DNA from: CAVVMA01 sp963830715
GTDB lineage: Bacteria > Desulfobacterota > Binatia > Binatales > Binataceae
Assembly (NCBI GenBank): GCA_963830715.1
Contig: CAWHNS010000009.1
Coordinates: 76,982 to 140,981, forward strand
Direction of reading: 5' to 3'
DNA: 64,000 bases
Part shown: in pieces, positions 18,982 to 27,990 of the stretch
How positions within the stretch are numbered: position 1 is the stretch's first letter
Layout: every line of letters starts with the position of its first letter
Notes under the pieces: generated by a model
Database searches by the model: none
What the model was told of the DNA's origin: nothing
What the model saw: only the letters and a program-made list of their open reading frames with translations
Position numbers and translations under genes: made by a program

Positions 18982-19882
18982 TCAGCCCGGCTTGCGGCGC
19001 TCGGCGGCTCGTTTGGCGCGTTCCGGATCGCCCGACCACAGCCACGCGTTCTCGGTCCGGCTGACTCCGACCAGCACTCCGCAAAATGCGCTCGGATGGA
19101 TGAAGATTCCGCTCAGGCCGGCGCCGTCGCGCCGCCCCACCGCGAATCGCGCCTTTAGCTTCTCCAGCCGCGACGCGATTGCCGCAACGTCGTCGGCCTC
19201 GACGTAGAACATGTAGAGCGAGTCGCCGCGCTTTGAATGAAAACGGCCCATCGCCTTTTCCGGCTCAGTGATCTGCGACAGCTCGATCCGATCGAGGCGC
19301 GCGGTCGCCCCCGGCGCGGGCGCCCCCGGCGCGGTCGCGTCGAACATCAGAAGCGAACCCGTGTAACCGAACTCCCCGCTGGTGATCGGCACGAAGTGCG
19401 ATCGATCCAGCTCGAAAAGCTGCGCGTAGCGATCCGCCGCCGCACGCCAGTTCCCGATCACGTTGGTGACTTCATAGATCCACTTGATGAGCCCGACCGG
19501 CGCGCGCTCATGATGGGCGCTCAGCACTGCGCGCATCCCGAACGTCGCCGACGGCTCGACGAACAACTGGCCGCCCGAGGTCTTGAACGCGGCGCCCGCG
19601 CTCTCCAGCCGGCGCGCCGATGCGTCGATATCGGCGACCGAGAACCCGGCGGCAAACAGTCCGCCGCCCCATCGCTGGATGAAATCGCCGACTGGACCCG
19701 CGCCCGCCGGCTCGAGCAACTCGATTAGGCTCGTGCCTGCCTGTACGGTCGTGCGGCGAGCGCCGAGCGCCGCGACCTCGATCCTGGCGGAGCATCTCCG
19801 ATCCGAAAATTTCACCGATCGTGCGCGCCGCGGAGGCGGCGTCCCGCACCGCGATCTGCACCCGATCGACCCGCTTGAGCAT
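18982..19882 (-). CDS. Glyoxalase/VOC-superfamily protein (frameshifted)
   Basis: Two VOC half-domains. The first begins MLKRVDRVQIAVRDAASAAR from the ATG at 19882. The frame breaks near 19782-19788 and continues with LGARRTTVQAGTSLIELLEP. The second module has IYEVTNVIGNWRAAADRYAQ and FVEADDVAAIASRL-like sequence, ending GVLVGVSRTENAWLW. VOC proteins bind metals and act on diverse substrates; none is assigned here. It probably forms a unit with the NTF2-like gene just upstream. Confidence 0.72.
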
Positions 19883-19905
19883 GGTTGTCCTCCTTCTGCG
19901 CGCCG

Positions 19906-20319
19906 CTACTGAATGGGCGGCTCTTCCATCGGCGGCGAGACGACCGGCGACCCATGATGCACAGTGAGCCACCATTTCTGCCCGACGTGCTCGAACACGT
20001 TGGTCGCCAGCACCTTGCTGCGCATCGTGCCGTCGTAGCCGCTCTGGGTGAGATTCTCCTCCACCACGACGACCGCGATGTCCCCGCTGATCATCACGTC
20101 CATATCGCCGAGTTCGAACTTCATCTCGAAGGTGTTGTCGAAGATCCGCGCCCAGCTCTCCATCACCGGAGCCCATCCGGAGAGTTTCGCCCATCCCGGA
20201 TGGATGCAAATGATGCCGGGCTCCTTGAGCCAGACCTCGGCCATGTTCTCGATGTCGAGCGTCTCGAAGGCGCGGTAGAACTCGGCATTGGCCTTAAGGA
20301 CTTCTTCGCGATCGGACAT
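19906..20319 (-). CDS. NTF2-like (SnoaL/DUF4440-type) protein
   Basis: 137 residues with the cone-shaped alpha+beta NTF2 fold pattern: an N-terminal helix (EEVLKANAEFYRAFETLDIE), then HPGWAKLSGWAPVMESWARI and ISGDIAVVVVEENLTQSGYD. Family members act as ketosteroid-isomerase-like enzymes or binding proteins. No catalytic assignment can be made. It is followed closely by the VOC gene on the same strand. Confidence 0.8.
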   Translation of the reverse strand: MSDREEVLKANAEFYRAFETLDIENMAEVWLKEPGIICIHPGWAKLSGWAPVMESWARIFDNTFEMKFELGDMDVMISGDIAVVVVEENLTQSGYDGTMRSKVLATNVFEHVGQKWWLTVHHGSPVVSPPMEEPPIQ

Positions 20320-20330
20320 GATCGGAATGA

Positions 20331-20436
20331 AACCACATATGAACGCAGATGAATATAGATTTCAGAGCTGTGCCCGGCTGCCAATTCCGCTCTCATTCGC
20401 AGGCCCGGATTCGTGCTCATCAGTGGCTAAAATCTG
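20331..20436. repeat. Dispersed repeat, copy 1
   Basis: ACCACATATGAACGCAGATG at 20332 and TCATCAGTGGCTAAAATCTG at 20417-20436 form an imperfect inverted repeat. The right arm recurs with one mismatch at 20881-20900. It lies downstream of the open frame at 20420-20752 and supplies that frame's last codons and stop. Confidence 0.65.
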
Positions 20437-20752
20437 ACCGCTTGGCAGCAGGGATGAATCCGAGGATAAACACGCCGTAAAAATTCAAGACAAGCATCCC
20501 ACAGAGATAGAAACCATAAATGCCGTTTCTGGGGATCAGCAAAACGATGTAAGCGGCAGACGTTATCCAAAGAATCGGGCCATAAATACACAAGTTCTTC
20601 GCGCCAGTTCTTACAAGAGACCACAGCACAAGGGGTGCGAAGACAAATGAAGTCACGGTGCTAACCATAAGAGCAACCGGGACGACAGCGGGCAGCCGCA
20701 GCGTATCGATTGAAAAACGCCCGGACGCACAAGCAGCGAACAGCAATCCCAT
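20420..20752 (-). CDS. Small membrane protein of unknown function
   Basis: About 110 residues from the Met at 20752, or 154 if the frame is read from 20884. Three to four hydrophobic segments (VVPVALMVSTVTSFVFAPLV, YGPILWITSAAYIVLLIP, YLCGMLVLNFYGVFILGF). The last codons and stop come from the repeat at 20417-20436. Both ends of this segment are bounded by copies of that repeat, so it may be an insertion. No family recognised. Confidence 0.45.
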   Translation of the reverse strand: MGLLFAACASGRFSIDTLRLPAVVPVALMVSTVTSFVFAPLVLWSLVRTGAKNLCIYGPILWITSAAYIVLLIPRNGIYGFYLCGMLVLNFYGVFILGFIPAAKRSDFSH

Positions 20753-20849
20753 CGTCTCGTCACGGAATAACTCCAACTCATTGCCGCTGCTAACAATGCT
20801 CGCGAGACGTAGTTCGTTAGTGACCCACGAAAAACCATGTTCTCCCCGA

Positions 20850-21615
20850 TCAGTGTTTATTCCGTGGGCGGGATCTGCGTTCATCGGTGGCTAAAATCTG
20901 CGCGAGGCGGGCGCCGCTTGCCCGGTGGCGCACGGCATCATCGATTGTCCGGCTGATTTGGCGGGCCGCGACCGGAATCCTCAACCCTCCGCGATGGATA
21001 TTCGAGATGACGGTCCGGTCGGGTTCGAGCGAACTCAAGCGCGGGCGATAGATGATGTAGGCGCTCAGGCTCTCGGCCGTAACCAGGCCGGGCCGCTCGC
21101 CGATCAGCATGCAGATCACGTCCGGCGGCACGATTTCGCCGATATGATCCTGAATTCGGACGCGCGCGTTGCGAACGAAGAGCGGCGCGAGAAGCCGATA
21201 CTTCAAGGCCAGCCGGCGCCTGAGTTCCGCGAGCATCGGCGCGGCGTTGGCCTCGACCGCGGCTGACGAGAGTCCGTCGCCCACGCAGATCAGGACCGAG
21301 GGCTTGCCCGCGACCGCCCGCGTGTCGCGGCAGAGACGCCGGAGCTTCGCGGCGCTCTCATCGGCGAGCATCCGGCCCAGGTGCGGCCGCAGCAGGTAAT
21401 CCTGGCGCGTGGCGGCGCGGCTTCGGACTTCGGTCAGTCCGCTGCGAGCGACCCATCGCGGCGAGACTTCGGTCGTGACCGCGTCGATCGCGCGTGCGTG
21501 GTCGGCGCGAAACTTGAGCAGCGCGGCGGTCGTGTAACGCGGGCCGGCGCGGCCCGACTCCGAGACGCGCCGGCGTCGCGCGCCGCATGGCCGCGAAGTC
21601 AGGCGTCGCGTTCAT
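20850..21615 (-). CDS. eutC: Ethanolamine ammonia-lyase small subunit (frameshifted)
   Basis: Beta subunit of the B12-dependent lyase that converts ethanolamine to acetaldehyde and ammonia. The N-terminus RRATPARLGVG breaks at about 21550-21556 (one extra base), then continues YTTAALLKFRADHARAIDAV and DYLLRPHLGRMLADESAAKL, with GKPSVLICVGDGLSSAAVEA and MLIGERPGLVTAESLSAYII intact. The C-terminal 15 codons are encoded by a dispersed repeat (20881-20900), so the original end was probably a little shorter. It overlaps eutB by 17 bases. Confidence 0.88.
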
Positions 21616-23011
21616 TGCGGGGTCTATCGGCGTTCATCCGTAATTGGTATTGGCGACCAATCGCGGGTCGCCGGCGCGGGAACGTCAGGCGCCCCTCGCT
21701 GATGATCCCGCGCTCTTCGCACCATCGCTCGAATTCCGGCGCCGGCCTGAGCTTCAGAACCGCTCTGAGAGCGGCCGCGTCGTGATAGCTGGTGCACTGA
21801 TAGGAGAGCATCACGTCGTCACCCATCGGGACCGCCATAAAGTAGTTGCATCCCGCCGCCGCGAGCAGCATCGCGAGGTTCTCGCAATCGTTCTGATCGG
21901 CGCGCGCGTGATTGGTGTAGCAGGCGTCGGCGCCGTGCGGCACGCCCAGTACCTTGCCCATCAGATGGTCTTCCAGGCCGGCGCGCGTGATCTGCTTGGC
22001 GTCGTACAAATACTCAGGGCCGATGAAGCCGACCACCGTGTTGACCAGCAACGGGTCGTAGCGGCGAGCCAGCCCGTAGCATCGAGCCTCCAGCGTCACC
22101 TGATCGGCGCCCTGATGCGCGCCGGCGGAAAGCTCGGACCCTTGTCCCGTCTCGAAGTAGGTCAGGTTCGGCGCTTTGAGCGCGCCGCGATCGCGAATCG
22201 CAGCGGCGCCCTCGTCGAGCATCGCGACGTTGATTCCGAACCCGGTGTTGGCCTTCTCGGTGCCGGCGAGGCTCTGGAACAGGATATCGATCGGCGCGCC
22301 GGCCTCCAGCGCCCTCAGCTGGGTCGTGATATGCCCGAGCACGCAGTTCTGGGTCGGGACGCCGGTGCGATCGATGATCCGCGCGGTCAGATCCAGCATC
22401 CGCGCGACGTTGCCGGGCTGGTCGATACAGGGATTGATCCCGATCAGCGCGTCGCCGGTGGCGTAAGCGAGTCCCTCATAGATGGCCGCCGCGATTCCGT
22501 CCGGGTCGTCGCGCGGATGGTTGGGCTGGAGGCGGGTCGAGAGCCGGCCCGGCAGGCCGATCGTCGTGCGGGCCTTCGTGACGACGCGGATTTTCGCCGC
22601 GATCACGATCAGATCCAGATTCGAGCAGATCTTCGCGACCGCCGCGGCCATCTCGCCGGTGAGTCCCCGGCTAATCGCCGCGATGTCGTCGCCCGAGGTC
22701 GAGTCGGCAAGCAGCCATTCGCGGAAGTCGCCGACGCTGCGGTTGCGGATTCGCGCATAGGCGCGCCGATCGAGTCCGTCATCGATGACGCGTGTGACCT
22801 CGTCGCGATCGTACGGCACGACCGGATTTTCGCGGAGCTCATTGAGGGTCAGGCCGGCGAGCACCATCTTCGCCGCGATCCGCTCGCGCTCGGATCGCGC
22901 GGCGAGTCCGGCCAGTTCGTCGCCGGAGCGCGCCTCGTTCGCGCGCGCCAGGACGTCCCGGACCGAGCGGAAGCCGTAAGTCTTCCCGAACAGGCGCGTC
23001 TTGAGCTTCAC
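21599..23011 (-). CDS. eutB: Ethanolamine ammonia-lyase large subunit
   Basis: Alpha subunit holding the TIM-barrel active site. The GTG at 23011 gives about 470 residues, the usual length. Recognisable segments are VMLAGLTLNE-like AAKMVLAGLTLNELRENPVV, RLSTRLQPNHPRDDPDGIAA, GDALIGINPCIDQPGNVARM and GADACYTNHARADQNDCENL. eutB and eutC stand alone: no eutA reactivase, transporter or shell protein is in the window. The enzyme probably scavenges phospholipid-derived ethanolamine for nitrogen. Confidence 0.93.
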   Translation of the reverse strand: MKLKTRLFGKTYGFRSVRDVLARANEARSGDELAGLAARSERERIAAKMVLAGLTLNELRENPVVPYDRDEVTRVIDDGLDRRAYARIRNRSVGDFREWLLADSTSGDDIAAISRGLTGEMAAAVAKICSNLDLIVIAAKIRVVTKARTTIGLPGRLSTRLQPNHPRDDPDGIAAAIYEGLAYATGDALIGINPCIDQPGNVARMLDLTARIIDRTGVPTQNCVLGHITTQLRALEAGAPIDILFQSLAGTEKANTGFGINVAMLDEGAAAIRDRGALKAPNLTYFETGQGSELSAGAHQGADQVTLEARCYGLARRYDPLLVNTVVGFIGPEYLYDAKQITRAGLEDHLMGKVLGVPHGADACYTNHARADQNDCENLAMLLAAAGCNYFMAVPMGDDVMLSYQCTSYHDAAALRAVLKLRPAPEFERWCEERGIISEGRLTFPRRRPAIGRQYQLRMNADRPRNERDA

Positions 23012-23115
23012 CGGATCATCCCTACGGCGCGGCGCGAGCGATCGCAACAGACGGACAGCTTATCGTTTAATCCGGGAGTCGCCACTTGCGTTGCTGATAA
23101 GTTATACCTTATTTT

Positions 23116-23500
23116 TTGATAGTGGCGGACTGGGTTCTCGACGAGCACGAAACGGCAGCCGGTCAATCGCATTTTGCCGCCTTCGTTGCCGGCCTGTCGG
23201 ATTCCAGAGACGTGAAAGATGCCGCAGTGCTCGTCGGCGCCCTGCGGTCCTTGGGAAACCGGCTACGTGAGCCGCGATCGAAGTCGTTGGGCGAAGGGCT
23301 GTTCGAGCTGCGCGGAACAAGGGTCAGAATCTACTACGGATTCCTGCCCGGCCGGCGTGTTGCGTTGCTGGGCGGGTACATCAAGAAGCGCGACGACACG
23401 CCGCCAGACTTGCTCCGGCTGATGCGTGCGAGACTCAAGGAGGCTCAAGATGAATTCGAAAAATTCAGGGCTGGCCGAACTCGAAAAAAAAGGTCGATGA
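23116..23500 (+). CDS. HigB/RelE-type toxin (phage Gp49-like)
   Basis: Ribosome-dependent mRNA interferase family. The core reads ALRSLGNRLREPRSKSLGEG, LFELRGTRVRIYYGFLPGRR and LLGGYIKKRDDTPPDLL. The start is TTG 23116 or GTG 23122. Removing one A from the A8 run at 23484-23491 gives the stop at 23498-23500. Toxin precedes antitoxin, as in HigBA, with a 51-base overlap. Confidence 0.82.
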
Positions 23501-23798
23501 GCTCGGGTTGCGGGAGCAGGTCGAGGAGGAATTGTCCCGCATCCTCATCGAGCACAAGGTCACGAGGCTGCGCAAGCGGCGCGGGTTGACTCAAGCGGCA
23601 CTTGCGAAGCGGTCGGGTGTCAGTCAGCCGATGATCGCGCAAATCGAGTCAGGGAAACTCAACAACCTGACGCTGAGAACCTTGGCGCGGACCGCCCGCG
23701 CACTGGGCGCAAGCCTGAAGATCGATCTGGTTCCCGAGCCGCCTGAACGGAGGAGAACCGCCGCCGGACGCCTCGCAGATTCGCCCATCAGGACATGA
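23450..23798 (+). CDS. XRE-family antitoxin of the HigA type (frameshifted)
   Basis: Helix-turn-helix antitoxin and autorepressor. The ATG at 23450 starts MNSKNSGLAELEKK; the A8 run at 23484-23491 then breaks the frame. With one A fewer it reads VDELGLREQVEEELSRILIE and continues through the HTH (LTQAALAKRSGVSQPMIAQI) to 23798. The same correction fixes the overlapping toxin gene, which makes a sequencing error very likely. It is convergent, overlapping by 11 bases, with the next gene. Confidence 0.83.
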
Positions 23799-24186
23799 AC
23801 ACCTCGCGCACGTGATTGGTGTCGCAGTACTCCATCACCTGCGCGATCTTGTCGCCGTCGAAACGGAAGTAGAAGTGATAGCGGTTGTTGTACGCCCGGC
23901 CGTTGGCGGCGATGGTGTTCGACTCGGCCTGCACTGCGACGTGCGGGCCTTCGCTTATCGCGGTGCCGAACGTGAAGTTGAATCCTTTCGGCGCCATCGC
24001 CTTCAGCATCCCGGTGAAATTCCTGAGCGCCTCCTCACGATTGAAGCGCGTCTGCACGCCGGGAATTCGCGCGACCAGCTCGTAATCGAAGTTGTTGGAG
24101 ATCAGCGCGCCGATACGCGCCGCGTCCGGATTCTCGAACTCCCTCAAAAACTGAATCGCCTTTTGCTTTTGCTGTTCCGCGGTCAT
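23788..24186 (-). CDS. NTF2-like/SnoaL-type protein
   Basis: 132 residues. A helical start (QQKQKAIQFLREFENPDAAR) is followed by beta strands (FDYELVARIPGVQTRFNREE, NNRYHFYFRFDGDKIAQVME) typical of SnoaL-like or ketosteroid-isomerase-related proteins. It is distinct in sequence from the NTF2-like protein at 19906. Function not assigned. Confidence 0.8.
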   Translation of the reverse strand: MTAEQQKQKAIQFLREFENPDAARIGALISNNFDYELVARIPGVQTRFNREEALRNFTGMLKAMAPKGFNFTFGTAISEGPHVAVQAESNTIAANGRAYNNRYHFYFRFDGDKIAQVMEYCDTNHVREVFMS

Positions 24187-24282
24187 GCGGGTGTTCCTCC
24201 TCTGATTCTCATTTGGCCCACGCGCCTGCGGAAACGCCCTGGCAATTAAATGTAGGTCGTTCGCAACGTTCTCAACGCCCTG

Positions 24283-24990
24283 CTAGGCCTCGATGCTGAT
24301 CCGGGAGTAGCGGCGGTACAGCTCTCCGCCCGCGAAGCAGACCGCGATCAGGGAGACCGACAGGAAGAATCGGGGCGAAGTCGGATGCCACAGCGCGTCG
24401 CCCATGAACGCGAACAGGATCGTGCCGGGGACCATGCCAATCATACTCGCCCAGAAATAATCGCTGAACGAGATCGGAGAGGCGCCTGCGAGCAGGTTCA
24501 GAAAGTTGTAAGGGATGACCGGAACCATCCTCAGGTAGAAAATGATATAGAATCCGTTGCGGGCGATCTTGTCGATCATGTCGCGGAACCGCACCCCGAC
24601 CGTGCGCGCGACGAAGTCGCGGCCCAGAAAACGCCCCGCCGCGAAAGCGACCAGCGCTCCGGCATCGGCGCCGATCAGCGACCATACCGATCCCCAGAAG
24701 GTGCCGAATGCGAGTCCCGCCGCGATCGTCATCACGAATCCCGGAACCAGGAACGACGGCCCGACCGCATAGAGCAGCATGTAAACCGCGGGTCCCCACG
24801 CGCCCCACGAAATCACCTCTTGCTTGATAAGGCGCGGATTTCTGAACCATTCCTGGTGCTTCCAAAGAAGCCATCCCGAACCGATTGCCAGTACGGCAAT
24901 GACGGCGATCTTGAGCAGGTCGCGCACGAACGACGCCGCAGAAGGCGCAGGCTCTCCTTCCAGCTCCGGTATTGGGCTTCCCGCGGCCAT
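24283..24990 (-). CDS. TVP38/TMEM64 (VTT-domain) membrane protein
   Basis: 235 residues, six hydrophobic segments. The VTT domain signature is clear: GPAVYMLLYAVGPSFLVPGF, GLAFGTFWGSVWSLIGADAG and the conserved FYLRMVPVIPYNFLNLLAG. DedA/VTT proteins are linked to lipid scrambling or transport. The Met at 24990 is chosen; 80 further upstream codons are open but lack homology. Confidence 0.85.
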   Translation of the reverse strand: MAAGSPIPELEGEPAPSAASFVRDLLKIAVIAVLAIGSGWLLWKHQEWFRNPRLIKQEVISWGAWGPAVYMLLYAVGPSFLVPGFVMTIAAGLAFGTFWGSVWSLIGADAGALVAFAAGRFLGRDFVARTVGVRFRDMIDKIARNGFYIIFYLRMVPVIPYNFLNLLAGASPISFSDYFWASMIGMVPGTILFAFMGDALWHPTSPRFFLSVSLIAVCFAGGELYRRYSRISIEA

Positions 24991-25195
24991 CAATCTCAAT
25001 CTCAATCGCGATGATAGGGATAGGACTCGGGCGGGACAAGCTCGGAATCCCGCCTCGCAATCGTTGTCGCACGATCCAATTGCGACTAAAGTCGCGCTCC
25101 AGCGATACGTTTCTGGCACGGTGTTTCCTTGATCTCCACCTGTCCGGGGGAGACATTCGTGGGCCGGAAGCGAAGCGGGGCCCGGAGTGAAAAAG

Positions 25196-25978
25196 ATGAA
25201 CGACCTGGCGGGAAAAGTTGCGATTATCACCGGCGGCGGCTACGGAATCGGCAAGCAGATCGCGCTGGCCTACGCGAGGCTCGGCGGGCGCCTGGTGCTC
25301 GCCGCGCGCTCGCCGGAGCCCCTGAGGGAAACCGAGGCCGAACTGGTGAAAATCGGCGCGCATGCGATTGCGATACAGACCGACGTGTCGCGGGAAGCCG
25401 ATTGCGCGCGGATGGCCGAGCAGACCATCGCGGCTTTCGGCCGCATCGATATCCTGGTCAACAACGCCGGTATCGCCGGTCCGACCAAGCGTGCGACCGA
25501 GATGGCGCTCGGCGAGTGGCAGGAAGTGATCGACATCAACTTGACCGGCGCGTGGCTGGCCTCGCGCGCGGTGCTGCCCGCGATGGAGCGCCAGCGCGCC
25601 GGAAACATCCTGAACATCTCATCGGGCGCCGGCCGCCGCGGCTATCCGCTGCGGTCGCCGTATGCCGCCTCGAAGTGGGCGATGATCGGGCTCACGCAAA
25701 CGCTGGCCGGCGAATGGGGCGACAAGGGCATCCGGGTCAACTGCATCTGTCCGGGCGCGGTGGAGGGACCGCGGATCGAGCGGGTGATCCGGGCCCGCGC
25801 CGAAACAATGGGATTGCCCTATGAGCAGGTCAAGGCCGGATTCGTTTCGGGCGCCGCTATGCGCCGGATGGTGACCGAAGAAGAAGTCGCGCGCGTAGCG
25901 GTCTTCCTGGTGGGCGATCTCTCCGCCGGAGTCACCGGCCAGACCATCAACGTCGACGCCGGCAGCACGATGAATTGA
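25196..25978 (+). CDS. Short-chain dehydrogenase/reductase
   Basis: 260 residues. NAD(P) motif TGGGYGIGK (with DVSREADCARM after), NNAG, and the catalytic Ser-Tyr-Lys set in NISSGAGRRG and SPYAASKWAMIGL. The C-terminal VFLVGDLSAGVTGQTINVDA is typical of FabG-like classical SDRs. GGAG at 25184-25187 supports the ATG at 25196. Substrate unknown. Confidence 0.88.
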   Translation: MNDLAGKVAIITGGGYGIGKQIALAYARLGGRLVLAARSPEPLRETEAELVKIGAHAIAIQTDVSREADCARMAEQTIAAFGRIDILVNNAGIAGPTKRATEMALGEWQEVIDINLTGAWLASRAVLPAMERQRAGNILNISSGAGRRGYPLRSPYAASKWAMIGLTQTLAGEWGDKGIRVNCICPGAVEGPRIERVIRARAETMGLPYEQVKAGFVSGAAMRRMVTEEEVARVAVFLVGDLSAGVTGQTINVDAGSTMN

Positions 25979-25985
25979 TCGCGGC

Positions 25986-26924
25986 TCACCGCCAGATGTC
26001 CTGATGGCGCGTCTCGGCGTCGTAGCCTTTAGCCGCCAGGCGCTCCTTCAGTTCCTGCGCGAGCATCGGCGAGCGATGCCGTCCGCCGGTGCATCCAAGC
26101 CCGATCGTGAGATAGCTCTTGCCCTCGCGCTGATACAGCGGCAGAAGGAAATCCAGCAGCTTCGCGACCTCGTCGAGAAAACGGCGTCCGTCGGGCTGGG
26201 CGTTGATATAGTCGCGCACCGCCGGGTCGAGGCCGTTGAGCGGGCGCAACTCCGGAACGAAGTGCGGGTTGGGGATGAAGCGCGCGTCAAGCACCAGATC
26301 CAGCCCGACCGGCATCCCGTACTTGTAGCCGAACGAAACTATCGCGACCTTCATCCGATCGCCGACCGCCGAGCCCAGGACCGCCGCGTTGATGACTTCG
26401 CGCAGTTCATGGACGGTCAGCGTGGTCGTATCGATGACGCGGCTGGCGCGCTCGCGCATCGCGGCCAGCGCCAGGCGCTCGCGCCGGATGCTGTCGGCGA
26501 CGCTCACTCCGCTCTCGGCCATCGGATGGGGCCGGCGGGTTTCCGAGTAGCGGCGCGCCAGCACCTCATCCGATGCGTCGAGGAAAAGGATCTGGGGAGG
26601 GATGCCGTCGTCTTCGAGCTGCTTGAAGACCCTGGGCCATTCGGACAGCGACAGCCGCTCGCGCGAATCGATTCCAAGTGCGATTCCCCTCGGCGCGGCG
26701 CCACGCTCAGCGGCAAGCCTCACGACCTCCGGCGCGAGCGCGACCGGAAGATTGTCCACGCAGTAGAAGCCAAGGTCCTCCAGCACGCGCATCGCGGTCG
26801 CGCGTCCAGCTCCCGAAACTCCGGTCACGATCACCAGCCTCGTTGCGGGCGCGGCGCGCCTGCCCGCGATCGGTCTCGCACGGGAGCGAGGCTTGGTTGG
26901 GACCGCCCGTGACGCGACTTTCAT
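25986..26924 (-). CDS. rapZ: RNase adapter protein RapZ (YvcJ family)
   Basis: In enterobacteria it presents sRNA GlmZ to RNase E; more widely a nucleotide-binding adapter. The P-loop reads VTGVSGAGRATAMRVLEDLG, with Arg in place of the usual Lys and Ala for Ser; FYCVDNLPVALAPEVVRL follows. The C-terminal domain has FGYKYGMPVGLDLVLDARFI, NPHFVPELRPLNGLD and GLGCTGGRHRSPMLAQEL. It heads the classic ptsN-hpf-rpoN neighbourhood. A 26-residue basic N-terminal extension is present. Confidence 0.92.
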   Translation of the reverse strand: MKVASRAVPTKPRSRARPIAGRRAAPATRLVIVTGVSGAGRATAMRVLEDLGFYCVDNLPVALAPEVVRLAAERGAAPRGIALGIDSRERLSLSEWPRVFKQLEDDGIPPQILFLDASDEVLARRYSETRRPHPMAESGVSVADSIRRERLALAAMRERASRVIDTTTLTVHELREVINAAVLGSAVGDRMKVAIVSFGYKYGMPVGLDLVLDARFIPNPHFVPELRPLNGLDPAVRDYINAQPDGRRFLDEVAKLLDFLLPLYQREGKSYLTIGLGCTGGRHRSPMLAQELKERLAAKGYDAETRHQDIWR

Positions 26925-26960
26925 TTCAGGAACCGCGCAGCGGCTCTTGCCTGATACGGA

Positions 26961-27421
26961 TCAGTAGCGGCTGTCTTCTTCCTTGATCAGCCGGTAGAGC
27001 TCGGCTACATCGGGGGCGTTGAGCAGGCGCTCGCGAAACGGCTGATCCTTGAGCAGCCTCGAGACCCGCGCGAGCGCCTTGAGATGCAGGCTGGAGGAAT
27101 CCTCGGGGGCGACCAGCAGAAAAAAAGCTGGGTCGGCTTGCCGTCGAGCGAGTCGAAGTCGACGCCCGCGCGATGGCGCCCGAAAACGCCGAGGATGCCC
27201 TTTACGCCGGCGAGTTTTCCGTGCGGGATTGCGATTCCGTCGCCGATCGCGGTCGACCCCAGCCGCTCGCGCTCTTCGAGCACGGCGGTCAGATCGGCGA
27301 TCCGGATCTCCGTGTACCGGGCGCACAGGCACGACGCGAGTTCTTTCAGCACCGAGGGCTTGTCGTTGCCTTTCAGCTCAGGCACCACCATCTCCGGACT
27401 CAGGATGTCGGTGATTTTCAT
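26961..27421 (-). CDS. ptsN: Nitrogen PTS EIIA protein (frameshifted)
   Basis: EIIA-Ntr, a phosphorylatable regulator. It starts MKITDILSPEMVVPELKG, and the phospho-His is in STAIGDGIAIPHGK. The frame breaks at the A7 run at 27120-27126 (T run on the coding strand); one added base gives LFFLLVAPEDSSSLHLKALA and then RVSRLLKDQPFRERLLNAPD to the stop at 26961. About 152 residues, the normal size. Confidence 0.9.
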
Positions 27422-27505
27422 TTCTGGGTTTCAGCTTTCCAGGTGGCGAGCGCCGCCGCGATCGCGAGCGATGCGGTGCTTGCGCCTGCGGGGGCGGTTC
27501 GCGAT

Positions 27506-27946
27506 CTAATCGCGGCCTGCCCCCGGGCGCGTCTGCTCGGCAGCGCTGAGCACCTCGCCGGTTGACGGCGCGCGCACCTTGCGTGCCTGGCTCTTTTCGA
27601 CGTGCTTCTTCAACTGCCGCTCAACCTTGTCCGCGAGCAGGTCGATCACGGAGTAAAGGTCCTTGGTTTCCTCCTGCGCGGCGACCGCGAGACGGCCGGA
27701 TTTGACTGTAACTTCGCCGTGCTGTCGATACTTGTCAACCGTCAGGATCAAATGAATCTGGCAGGCGCGCCGGAGATATTTGGCGACGTGCGCGAGCTTG
27801 CGCTCGGCGTAAACCCTGATCGCCTCGGTGGGCTCGACGTGCCGGAACGTCACCGCTACCTCGGCCTGAGGCGCCAGGCCCGCCGACGACAGCCGACGCT
27901 CTTTGCGCGCCACGGCCCTGCTTCTCTTGCCCGCGCGTAGCTTCAT
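27506..27946 (-). CDS. hpf: Ribosome hibernation promoting factor (short type)
   Basis: S30Ae-fold protein that binds the 30S subunit in stationary phase. The core reads VAVTFRHVEPTEAIRVYAER, KLAHVAKYL and the strand HGEVTVKSGRLAVAAQEETK followed by DLYSVIDLLADKVERQLKKH. A basic N-terminal extension of about 28 residues precedes the core; a GTG inside (at VTFRHVEP) could be the real start. Lacks the long-form dimerisation domain. Confidence 0.87.
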   Translation of the reverse strand: MKLRAGKRSRAVARKERRLSSAGLAPQAEVAVTFRHVEPTEAIRVYAERKLAHVAKYLRRACQIHLILTVDKYRQHGEVTVKSGRLAVAAQEETKDLYSVIDLLADKVERQLKKHVEKSQARKVRAPSTGEVLSAAEQTRPGAGRD

Positions 27947-27990
27947 CTAAATCACCGTCAGGTCTCGCGAAAGTGGGTGCAAAGGAAATC

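Noticed and set aside
20850..23011. Ethanolamine-utilisation microcompartment locus
   Set aside because: Only eutB and eutC are present; no shell, reactivase or aldehyde dehydrogenase genes nearby.
21644..23119. 491-codon frame on the plus strand
   Set aside because: It is antisense to eutB, which has full family conservation; high-GC shadow.
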